A stretch of 64,000 bases of DNA. Source: QHWT01 sp963755695. GTDB lineage: Bacteria; Acidobacteriota; Vicinamibacteria; Vicinamibacterales; 2-12-FULL-66-21. The stretch spans positions 682,001-746,000 of the forward strand of contig CAVWLB010000010.1 of the NCBI GenBank assembly GCA_963755695.1, in the 5' to 3' direction. The notes beneath the pieces are model-generated. The model was given only the letters and a program-made list of their open reading frames with translations. It made no database searches and was not told where the DNA came from. The stretch's first letter is position 1. Every line of letters begins with the position of its first letter. A program made the position numbers and the translations under genes. Below, one piece after another: positions 36,639 through 44,987 of this stretch.

Positions 36639-36698
36639 TCGGTCGTCTGCGCCAGCCGTTCGCCCGGTGCCCTCAGCTGAACGCGGTCGTCGTGCTCC

Positions 36699-37724
36699 TC
36701 AATAGGTCCAGCCAATCGACAGCACGATCCCAACATCGTTTCGATCGGCCGTCGGGTTCGGAGGCCGGTTGTCGTACGTGTTGTATAGATTGACCGCGAC
36801 GAAGAGATCCTTCCACAATTCCCGCTTGGCGCCGGCGTCGAGTTGCACACGCTGACGGCCGACGTCGCTCAGGCTCGGGTAGTACTGCAAGTTGACGTCG
36901 AGGTTCGTTTTCGGCCGATCGTACGTATAGAACGAGGTCCCGAACGTGAAGAACGCCTCGACGTTCCCCGTCGGTTCGACATCTACGCCCCGCTCCTGGT
37001 TGAACGCCAGGCCGGCGCCGAGCACCAGTTGTGCGCGATTGCTGTTGATCAGGCGCGGGCCGGCGGCGGCACCGATCTGCGATCGGAGCGTCAGCCCAAG
37101 GCTCTCATTGGTTTCGAACCGGCCGGCCGTCAGGACGAACCAGCGCGCCCAGGGGTATCGCAGATACGACATCTCCAGGTATGCGCGATCGTCGCGACCC
37201 GAATCGTCGTCTGTCTTCGTCTGGGTGAGCGACGCGGTGAGGCGTGTCCTGGACGCGAGCTTGCGGTACACGGTGTCCGAATTCACATTGAGCTGCGCAA
37301 CACCGCTGGAACGGGTGTAGCTGAAACCGGCGTCGATCGACCCATCGAGCTGTTGCCAGAAGCTCGTTCCGATCGGAGTGATTAATGTCACCTCGGACAT
37401 CTGAAGCGCCACCGCTCCTTCCGAGGTCACGACGGCGATCGATCTGTCGGCCGTGCGTCCCAGAGTGCCCAGGAACCTGCGGCCATCGGTTGTGAGCACC
37501 TCGACCAGACGCTTCGCCACCAGGCTCGAGAGCTTGTCCCATTCCAGATAGAGCGTTCCGGCGTCGTCGGTCTTGAACTCGAGTCTGCCCCGTTCGAGTT
37601 GCACGATCTCGCCGGTAATCCGATCGCCATTGGCGAGGGTCACGACGTCCGTCCTGCCCTGTGCGCATGCCGGTGTGCCGGCCAGGAAGACGACGGCAAC
37701 AACTACCGGAGCGAGCCACTTCAT
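36699..37724 (-). CDS. DUF481 family outer-membrane barrel protein
   Basis: 341 residues from MKWLAPVVVAVVFLAGTPAC, a signal peptide. The N-terminal region DVVTLANGDRITGEIVQLER and the following short beta repeats precede a DUF481-type barrel (NESLGLTLRSQIGAAAGPRL; VGIVLSIGWTY at the end). Such proteins are outer-membrane barrels of unknown substrate, and some respond to osmotic or acid stress. The start is ten bases after the stop of the AspT gene, so it is the last gene of the aspartate/amide operon. Confidence 0.85.
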   Translation of the reverse strand: MKWLAPVVVAVVFLAGTPACAQGRTDVVTLANGDRITGEIVQLERGRLEFKTDDAGTLYLEWDKLSSLVAKRLVEVLTTDGRRFLGTLGRTADRSIAVVTSEGAVALQMSEVTLITPIGTSFWQQLDGSIDAGFSYTRSSGVAQLNVNSDTVYRKLASRTRLTASLTQTKTDDDSGRDDRAYLEMSYLRYPWARWFVLTAGRFETNESLGLTLRSQIGAAAGPRLINSNRAQLVLGAGLAFNQERGVDVEPTGNVEAFFTFGTSFYTYDRPKTNLDVNLQYYPSLSDVGRQRVQLDAGAKRELWKDLFVAVNLYNTYDNRPPNPTADRNDVGIVLSIGWTY

Positions 37725-37734
37725 GCAACCTTGG

Positions 37735-39424
37735 TCATCCAAGCAGCGCGACGATTACCGTACCCCACACGGCGAGAAGCACGTTGCCTACGGCGTACGC
37801 AACCCCGTAGCCGAGCGTCGGAACCGCGCTCTTCGCTGCTTCCTGAATCGCGGCCAGCGCCGGCGTCGCGGTTCCCGCTCCGGCACAGACGCCGAGCAGC
37901 ACGCCCGGCTGCATCTTGAACGCCCAGTGGCCGAGAACGACGCCGACGAGGTGCGGGATGAGGACGGTCAGCAGCCCGGCGACGATCAGCGTGACCCCGC
38001 TCGTCCGCAGGCCGGTGACGAAGTCCGGGCCAGCGTCGAGGCCAACAATCGCCACGAATCCCGCGAGCCCGAGTGACTCGAACACCCAGAGCGTTGGAGC
38101 AGGGATACGGCCGAAGAAACGCGGCCACATCGAGCGAAGCCACCCGCACACGAGCCCGCCAACCAGGACCCCTACGCTCAGGCTCAGTCCAATCTCGATT
38201 CCGCCAAACACGAGCGCAGGCAGCCCAATCAGTGCGCCGACAACGATGCCGAATGCGACGAGGACCATGTCGGTTACGTCGGTCGCCCGGTCGGGAACAC
38301 CGATGCGGTTCACGGCCTGAGCGATTCGTCGGCTAGGCCCCACGAGGGTGAGCACGTCGCCGCGGTGGACAGTCGTCGACGGGAACATCGCGACCGCCGT
38401 GCCTGCCCGAGAAATGTGCCGAAGATAGACTCCCCGGGCCGAGTCCTCGCTTGCGAGCTCGGCCAGCGTGCGGCCATCGACGCCGGCGTTGGTGACCACG
38501 ACGTCGAGCACTTCGGCCGGGATGTCGAGGAGCGCCCGGTCGTCGACCTCCTGGACGCCAAGCCTCTGTTCGTCGACCCGCGCCACCAGCAGCTCCCGCC
38601 GGCCCGTGATGGCCAGGATGTCGCCGGTCTCCACGGTCGTCGATTCATCGGGATCGAGGATCTGATCGCGGCGTCGAACCCGTTCGACGAACAGCCGTGA
38701 ATCTGCGGCCAGAGTTTCGAGCTCTCTGATACGACGGGTAAGGAGCGGCGACCCCTCCTGCACCGCATACGCGCGGTACTCGACATCCCTGCGCGCCGTC
38801 GGACCGGTCGCGCTCCCACCCTGCAGCTCCTGCTCGTACCGCCGGCATTCCTCGGCGAGATCGACGCCCATGATGCGCGGCGCGAGCTGGGCCAGGAACC
38901 ACGCGGCGCCAACGACGCCAATCAGATACGTGACCGCAAAGGCGACGGGAATCCGGTTGGTCATCGCGGCCATGTCGGCCGCCGGCAGGCCCAGCCGCGC
39001 GATCGCATCGCTCGCAGTCCCGATCGTCGCGGACTCAGTCAGAGCGCCGGCGATGACTCCCGCAGCGGTGCCGGCGTCATAACTAAAGGCTCGACTGACG
39101 ACGTACGCCACGATCAGGCCCGTGGTGGCCACGATCGCCGACAGCGCCGCCTGCTGCAGGCCATCGCTTCTCAGGCCGCGGAAGAACTGCGGCCCGGTCC
39201 GGAATCCGATCGAGAACAGGAACAGCAGAAAGAAGCACTGCTTGACTTCGCCCGAGACCTCCACGCCGAGCTGGCCGACGACCACGCCGGCCAGCAGCGT
39301 CCCGGTGACCGCGCCGAGCCTGAAGCTTCCGAGCTTCACTTTCCCGACCACGTAGCCGATGCCGAGGACGAGAAAGAACGTGACCTCGGGGTGGTGCCGA
39401 AGGACGCCGAGAAGCCAGACTCAT
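37735..39424 (-). CDS. aspT: Aspartate-alanine antiporter-like transporter AspT (copy 1), start out of frame
   Basis: AspT-family proteins exchange extracellular Asp for cytoplasmic Ala. The layout is complete: about five N-terminal helices (FFLLFLFSIGFRTGPQFFRG), two central TrkA-C/RCK-C domains (SRLFVERVRRRDQILD; VTNAGVDGRTLAELAS) and five C-terminal helices (GVLLGVCAGAGTATPALAAI). The last block carries the family GAGT-x-TPALA signature. The first helix (WLLGVLRHHPEVTFFLVLGI) is open only to a TGA at the ATG at 39424. Removing one base after that ATG (atgAgtc) restores the frame; the span is 3n+1. Otherwise a GTG at 39351 would truncate helix one. It lies ten bases after aspD. Confidence 0.86.
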
Positions 39425-39434
39425 CCCGGCCGTC

Positions 39435-41057
39435 CTACGTCGCGATGGCCGCGGCTGTCGCTGCCTGCGAGGCCTGGAACGCCATGACGTAGCTGCGGGC
39501 GACGGCGCGGACGGCCCGGCCGATGTCGTCGTAGACGTCCTCGTCGAGATTCGCGAACGAGACGCGCACCGACCAGTTCGGCGCCTCGAAGCCTCCGCCG
39601 TTCAGCAGGACGATGCCGTGATCTTCAGCAAGGCGGAACACGATGTCGAGCGGATGGACATGAGCCTTCACCCACGTGACGACGTCCTCGCCGCCGTACT
39701 TGCGCAGCCAGAACTCGAAGTCGATGAGGCCGTCGTACCAGTCGAAGAGCGGGTTGGGCGGAATCTCGATGCCCAGGCCTTCGATCGTGGCCAGACCCGC
39801 GTCCGCAGGAGATTGATGCACGCCTGCTGGTACTCCTTCTTCTGATCGTGGAGCTCGGCGAGCGAGAAGAGCGTCATCATCACCTGCTGCGGCAGCGAGA
39901 ATCCGGCGGTGTGATTGAGCGCGATGTCCCTGCTGTCGGCGACAATCCGGTCGATGAACTTCAGCGATCGCGGTTCGAGCGTCAGCGCCGCGTAACGCTT
40001 GTCGAGCGTCTCGAGTACCTTCTCTGGAAGCGCGGCAATCGCCGCGTCGAACACGTTCTTCTCGTGCAGGGCGATGATGCCGAGGCGCCAGCCGGAGCAG
40101 CCGAAGTACTTGCTGTAGGAGTAGACGCCGATCGTATTCCTCGGAAACTCGCCGAGCAGCGACCGGAATCCGGGCACGAAGGTCCCATAGACATCGTCAG
40201 TCAACAGCATGAAGTCGGGACGCTTCTCGAGGACGCGGCCGATCGCGGCAATGGATTCGCGACTGAGCGCGACGGCGTACGGGTTTCCCGGATTGACGAC
40301 GAAGAACGCCTTCACTTTCGGATCGAGCAGCGCGGCGAGATCCTGGTCGGTGAACTGCCAGCGCTGCTCCTGGCGCGCCTGAATGAACGTCATGTGCAGG
40401 CCGTAATCCTCGAGGTGCGGCATCTCGAGATACGGCGTGAAGATGGGGGTCACCATGGCGATCGTGTCGCCGGGGTTCAGCAGGCGGTTGGCCTTCAGCG
40501 ACTTGAAGATGTAGCACATCGCGGCCGTGCCCCCTTCGACCGCGTAGAGATCGAAGGTGCCCGGCTGGCCTGGGATCGCCGCACATCGCCCACTGCAGGT
40601 ACTCGCGGACGATGCGCTCGTTGTGCACGAGCATGCGGTCCGGCACCGGATAGTTGTCGCCGAGAATCGAGTCGACCAACTCGTGCACGAACGCGTCCGC
40701 CGAGAAGCCGAACGTCGTGACCGCCCACGGGATGACGTCGCGGAGCAGCGCGGCGCCGGGCATGTCGGGGTGCGCCTCCAGCCAACTGGCGAGGCGTGCC
40801 GCGATGCCGGGAGCTTTGGCCATTCCGCCGAGGCCAGCAGGCAGTTGCATGGTGCGCTGGCTCTCGGTGACGGCGAACTGGCCGAGCAGGAAGAACGCGG
40901 AGCGGGGTTCGGTGGCAAGCCAATTAGGATTGCCGCGTCCGGCGTTCAGGTAGGCGACCTGCGAGGCTTTTGCGGTTTTCGCCGCGACTTTCGCGAGGTC
41001 GTTCTTGATCTCGAACGGACTGAGCGTCTCGTACTTTCGAAGCGTAACGGCGTCCAT
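39435..41057 (-). CDS. aspD: L-aspartate beta-decarboxylase / aspartate aminotransferase AspD, two compensating frame breaks
   Basis: AspD is a PLP fold-type I enzyme that decarboxylates Asp to Ala and CO2. The start MDAVTLRKYETLSPFEIKND at 41057 has GAGGAG upstream. Frame one runs to QWAMCG near 40575. A second frame carries IPGQPGTFDLYAVEGGTAAM, VVNPGNPYA and the PLP lysine in YSYSKYFGCSGWRLG. Near 39810 a third frame resumes with ADAGLATIEGLGIEIPPNPL and ends in the family's C-terminal RVSFANLDEDVYDDIG region. Total length is exactly 541 codons including stop, the size expected for AspD, so the two single-base changes compensate. Flanked by two aspT genes. Confidence 0.85.
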
Positions 41058-41121
41058 TGTCGGACTCCTCTCGTCTTTCAGAATGCAGAACAATTCATGG
41101 CCGTCACTGTGCAGCGGCCCG

Positions 41122-42825
41122 CTAGCCACCCCTGTTCATGAGCAGCACGACGGCCATGCCGAAGATCGTGAGCAGCGTGTTGCCGATGGCGTAGGGCATG
41201 CCATACCCCAGCGCCGGAACCTTGCTTTTGCCCGCGTCCTGGATCATTCCGAGGGCCGCGGTGGTCGTCCGTACGCCGGCGCAGACGCCGAAGAGAATCG
41301 CCGGGTGAAACTTGAAGACGTAGTGGCCGAGCAGAATGGCGATGATGAGCGGAACCGACGTCGCCACCACGCCCCAGACGAACAGGCTGAGGCCGACCTG
41401 CTGAAGCCCGGCGACGAAGCCGGGACCGGCATTGATCCCGACGATGGCAATGAACACGTTGAGGCCGAGCGTGTTCATGAGCGTCAGCGCGGGTGCCGGA
41501 ATGCGTCCGAATGTCGGCCGGATCGCACGCAGATATCCCAGGAGAAGGCCCGCCAGCAACGCGCCACCCGACGTCGATAGCCCGATCGGGATGCCACCCC
41601 AGTTCACGCTCAGGGCGCCAATGAGTGCGCCGAGCGCGATACCTCCTGCGACGGTCATGAGATCCGTCGCCTCCAATGGTCGATCCGCGTAGCCCAACGC
41701 AGCAACGGCCGCCTCAACGTGGCGAGTGCTGCCGACGACCGTCAGGATGTCTCCCCGCAGGACTTCCGTGTCCGGAAAAATCGGGATCTCGACCATGTTT
41801 CGAGTGATCCGGCGCAGGTAGACGCCGCGCGCGAATGGAAGATCAGCCAGCTCGCGCAGCGTCTTGCCGTTAGCGGTCTTGTTCGTGACGAAGATATCGA
41901 GCGCCGTCACCGGAACGTTCAGCAGACCTGGGTCGTTGACCTCGCGGGCGGCCGAGCCCACCCGCTCGACCAATGCCTGCCCGGGCCCCGAAATCGCGGC
42001 GACGTCACCCGGTAACAGGACCGTGCTGCCGTCGGCGTCGATCAGCCGGTCGCCGCGACGCACGCGCTCGACGAAGATGCGAAGATCGGGGAAGAGCTCA
42101 CGCACGGGTCGATCGGTCATGTTGGAGGTTGCGGCGATCGAGTACGCCCGCAATTCGATCGCCCGATACGCGGACAAGACACCCGGCTCCAAACCGACTG
42201 CCCCCCCGCCCAGGCGCCGCTCGTAGTCGGCGCAGGCGGCCGCCAAATCGACGCCGATCAATTTCGGGCCGAGTTGCGCGAGTAGAATCGCCGAGCCAAT
42301 CGTGCCGAAGATGTAAGTGACGGCGTAGCCGATTGGGATCGCGTCAGACTGAGCCTTCGCCTCCGCCGCACTCAGACCAAGCCGTGCGATCTGATCCGAC
42401 GCCACGCCGATCGACGCCGAGATGGTCTGCGAGCCCGCATACAGTCCTGCCGCGTACCCGATGTTCAGGCCCGCGATCCAGGCGCACAAGACGGGAACGA
42501 TGAGGCATAGCGCAAGGATGATGAGTGAAAAAACGATCTGTTTCGGGCCTTCTTTGCCGATCCCACGAAAGAACTGCGGGCCGACGCCATAGCCGACCGC
42601 GAACAAGAACAGTAGAAAGAACGCGGACTTGATTGGGCCGTCGACCGTAATGCCCAACTGGCCGATGAGAATGCCCGCCAGCAGAGTCGCGGTCACGCTC
42701 CCGAGTGCGAATCCTCCCACTTTCCGCGGACCGATCCCGAACCCCAGTCCAAGTGCCAGGAACACGGTGAGCTCGGGATGGTCGCGCAGTGTGGCAACAA
42801 ACCAGGTCCAGAGTGCGTCGAACAT
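41122..42825 (-). CDS. aspT: Aspartate-alanine antiporter-like transporter AspT (copy 2)
   Basis: 567 residues, intact. It starts MFDALWTWFVATLRDHPELT and has two AspT membrane units around two TrkA-C domains (RIFVERVRRGDRLIDADGS; IFVTNKTANGKTLRELADLP). Typical sequence is seen in FFLLFLFAVGYGVGPQFFRG and the closing GVCAGVRTTTAALGMIQDA; the last differs from copy 1 (RTTTAA against GTATPA), hinting at different substrate preference. In known AspD-AspT systems the 1:1 exchange of Asp for Ala coupled to decarboxylation is electrogenic. It starts 15 bases after the asparaginase stop and ends 64 bases before aspD. Confidence 0.93.
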   Translation of the reverse strand: MFDALWTWFVATLRDHPELTVFLALGLGFGIGPRKVGGFALGSVTATLLAGILIGQLGITVDGPIKSAFFLLFLFAVGYGVGPQFFRGIGKEGPKQIVFSLIILALCLIVPVLCAWIAGLNIGYAAGLYAGSQTISASIGVASDQIARLGLSAAEAKAQSDAIPIGYAVTYIFGTIGSAILLAQLGPKLIGVDLAAACADYERRLGGGAVGLEPGVLSAYRAIELRAYSIAATSNMTDRPVRELFPDLRIFVERVRRGDRLIDADGSTVLLPGDVAAISGPGQALVERVGSAAREVNDPGLLNVPVTALDIFVTNKTANGKTLRELADLPFARGVYLRRITRNMVEIPIFPDTEVLRGDILTVVGSTRHVEAAVAALGYADRPLEATDLMTVAGGIALGALIGALSVNWGGIPIGLSTSGGALLAGLLLGYLRAIRPTFGRIPAPALTLMNTLGLNVFIAIVGINAGPGFVAGLQQVGLSLFVWGVVATSVPLIIAILLGHYVFKFHPAILFGVCAGVRTTTAALGMIQDAGKSKVPALGYGMPYAIGNTLLTIFGMAVVLLMNRGG

Positions 42826-42840
42826 TGTCGTGAGCCGGAA

Positions 42841-43911
42841 TCAGTACTTGTCGAAAAACTCTTGAATCTTCTTCGGGTCGGACGTCTGGGTCAGCGCAAG
42901 CTTCAAGAGGACGCGCGACTTGGACGGATTGAGCTCCTGGGAGGCGACGGTGCCGGTCTTATCGTCGTCGACCTCGATGTTGCGACGGATACTGCCTTCG
43001 CCGACGCGCGAAGACCGCACGACCACGGTGCCCTTGGCAATTGCACGCTTGACGGCCTCGAGTGCCGGTGTCGTCATGTTGCCATCGCCGACGCCCGCGA
43101 TGACGATTCCCTTCGCACCGTTGGCGACCGCGGCGTCAATCAGATCGGGTGACATGCCCGCGTGGGCGTAGATCACGTCCACCCGCGGCAGCGTCTGGCC
43201 CTCTTTGACGGTGAACGGCGTCGCCGTGGTGTGCGCGCGCACCGGCGATCGCGCGAAGGTACGGTCGTCGAACAGGCAGACGCCGATGAGGCCCGCTTCC
43301 GGTGACACGAAGGTCTGGACATCGGTGGTGTGGCGTTTGGTGATCGCCCGGGCGCCGTGAATATCGTCGTTGGCCACCACCAGCACGCCACGCCCCTTCG
43401 CCCTTGGATCCGAGGCGACGCCGACGGCGTTGTAGATGTTCAGCGGGCCGTCCGCGCTCAGCGAGGTCGACGGCCGCATCGAGCCGGTGAGGACCACCGG
43501 TTTGTCGGTCTTCACGACGAGATTGAGAAAGTACGCCGTCTCCTCCATCGTGTCGGTGCCGTGGGTGATCGCCACGCCGTCGACGTCGGACTGGGCGGCC
43601 AACTTATTCACTTCGGTCGCGAGCTTGATCCAGAGCTCGTCGTTCATGTCCTGGCTGCCGACCGAGGACACCTGGACGCCGCGCACGTCGGCGAACTTCT
43701 TCATCTGCGGCACGGCGTTGATGAGCACGTCCACGGCGACGGCGCCGGACTTGTATCCCGCGGCCGTCGTGGACTCCGCCGCCCCGGCAATGGTGCCGCC
43801 AGTCGCGACGATGACAATCCGGGGTTTCGTTTGCGCGCCAGTCGGTTGCACCCAGGCCACCACGCCCGAGAGGACGGCTACCCCGAAGACTAACGAACTG
43901 TGTACTTGCAT
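42841..43911 (-). CDS. ansB: Exported type II L-asparaginase
   Basis: 356 residues with a signal peptide (SSLVFGVAVLSGVVAW, cleavage near VQPTGAQ). Both catalytic threonine motifs are intact: VATGGTIAG (Thr40) and ITHGTDTMEET (Thr119-Asp120), with the supporting VLTGSMRPSTSLSADGP. The enzyme hydrolyses Asn to Asp and ammonia in the periplasm. It sits 21 bases after a glutaminase gene and 15 bases before aspT, so its product would be the direct substrate of the adjacent antiporter. The C-terminus FFDKY is complete. Confidence 0.96.
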   Translation of the reverse strand: MQVHSSLVFGVAVLSGVVAWVQPTGAQTKPRIVIVATGGTIAGAAESTTAAGYKSGAVAVDVLINAVPQMKKFADVRGVQVSSVGSQDMNDELWIKLATEVNKLAAQSDVDGVAITHGTDTMEETAYFLNLVVKTDKPVVLTGSMRPSTSLSADGPLNIYNAVGVASDPRAKGRGVLVVANDDIHGARAITKRHTTDVQTFVSPEAGLIGVCLFDDRTFARSPVRAHTTATPFTVKEGQTLPRVDVIYAHAGMSPDLIDAAVANGAKGIVIAGVGDGNMTTPALEAVKRAIAKGTVVVRSSRVGEGSIRRNIEVDDDKTGTVASQELNPSKSRVLLKLALTQTSDPKKIQEFFDKY

Positions 43912-43932
43912 CTTCTTACCTCCGTCGGAGCG

Positions 43933-44985
43933 TTAGCCTCCGGCTTTCTTGCCAGTCGAGTAAGGATTGCCACCGAGCGCATTCGAAATGTCGGCGATCG
44001 CCCGCTGCGCCCGCACGCTGTTGCCGGCGTCGTCGAGCGGCGGCGACACGACCGCGATGCCGAACTTGCCTGGCGATACGGCGAGGATGCCGCCGCCGAC
44101 CCCGCTCTTGGCGGGAAGCCCGGTGTGATACAGCCATTTCCCCGAGTCGTCGTACAGACCGGCTGTCGCCATGACGGCCAGCACCCCCGGAACCTTTGCC
44201 GCGTCGATCACCGGCGTGTTGGTCACGGGATTCGTGCCGCCGACGGCCAGCGTGGCCGCCATGGTCGCGAGATCCTTGGCGTTGACGCCGATCGAGCATT
44301 GCCGCGTGTAGAGATCGACGGCCTGCTGCCAGTTGGCCTTGATGTAGCCGTAGGCGAGCATCAGTGCCCCGATCGCCTGGTTGCGCTGGTTCGTGTCCGA
44401 CTCGGACTTGTAGACATCCTGCTGCACGGTCAACTCACGTCCGGCCGCGGCGTTGTGGAAGCCGATGATCTTCTTCCACACCTCGTCGGCCGTCGCGCCC
44501 TGCACCATGCTCGTCGCCGAGATCGCTCCAGGATTCACCAGGGGATTCATCTCCGGCGCGCCTGTGCCGACGACGGTCTTCACGGCTTCAACCGCGATGA
44601 TCGAATTGAACCGCGCGCCGGTCGCATCTACGCCGATCCGCTTCTCGATCGCGTCAAGCCCCTGCTCCTGAATGACCTGCGCCATCGTGAACACCTTGGA
44701 GATCGACTGGATCGAAACCTCGGTCTTGACATCGCCGGCGGTGTAGACCTTGCCGTCAGCCGTGACCAGCGCGATGCCGAAGAGATTCGGATCGACTTTG
44801 GCCAGGGCCGGGATGTAGTCGGCGTTCTTACCTTCCTGGAGCCCCTTGAACTTCCCGTACGCCGCATCAACGGCCGCCTGCACGTCTCCCGCCGCCTGCG
44901 CGGCGAGCGGCGGTCTGGCCAGGATCATTGCGCCGAAGGCGAGCGCGCACGCTCCAATCGAAACCAGCCGGTTGCGTCGAGTCAT
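43933..44985 (-). CDS. glsA: Exported glutaminase (serine-dependent, GlsA type)
   Basis: 350 residues from the second of two ATGs (44985), six bases after GGAGG; the first ATG shares a base with the stop of the upstream fused gene. A signal peptide precedes the enzyme (LVSIGACALAFGAMILARPP). The beta-lactamase-like glutaminase fold shows the S-x-x-K active site in VSIQSISKVF, VNPGAISATSM, YTRQCSIGVNAKDLATMAAT and GLPAKSGVGGGI. It converts Gln to Glu and ammonia. It is nearly identical in layout to the enzyme half of the upstream fusion, a tandem duplication. It ends GGNPYSTGKKAGG where the paralogue enters its porin domain. Confidence 0.95.
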   Translation of the reverse strand: MTRRNRLVSIGACALAFGAMILARPPLAAQAAGDVQAAVDAAYGKFKGLQEGKNADYIPALAKVDPNLFGIALVTADGKVYTAGDVKTEVSIQSISKVFTMAQVIQEQGLDAIEKRIGVDATGARFNSIIAVEAVKTVVGTGAPEMNPLVNPGAISATSMVQGATADEVWKKIIGFHNAAAGRELTVQQDVYKSESDTNQRNQAIGALMLAYGYIKANWQQAVDLYTRQCSIGVNAKDLATMAATLAVGGTNPVTNTPVIDAAKVPGVLAVMATAGLYDDSGKWLYHTGLPAKSGVGGGILAVSPGKFGIAVVSPPLDDAGNSVRAQRAIADISNALGGNPYSTGKKAGG

Positions 44986-44987
44986 CA

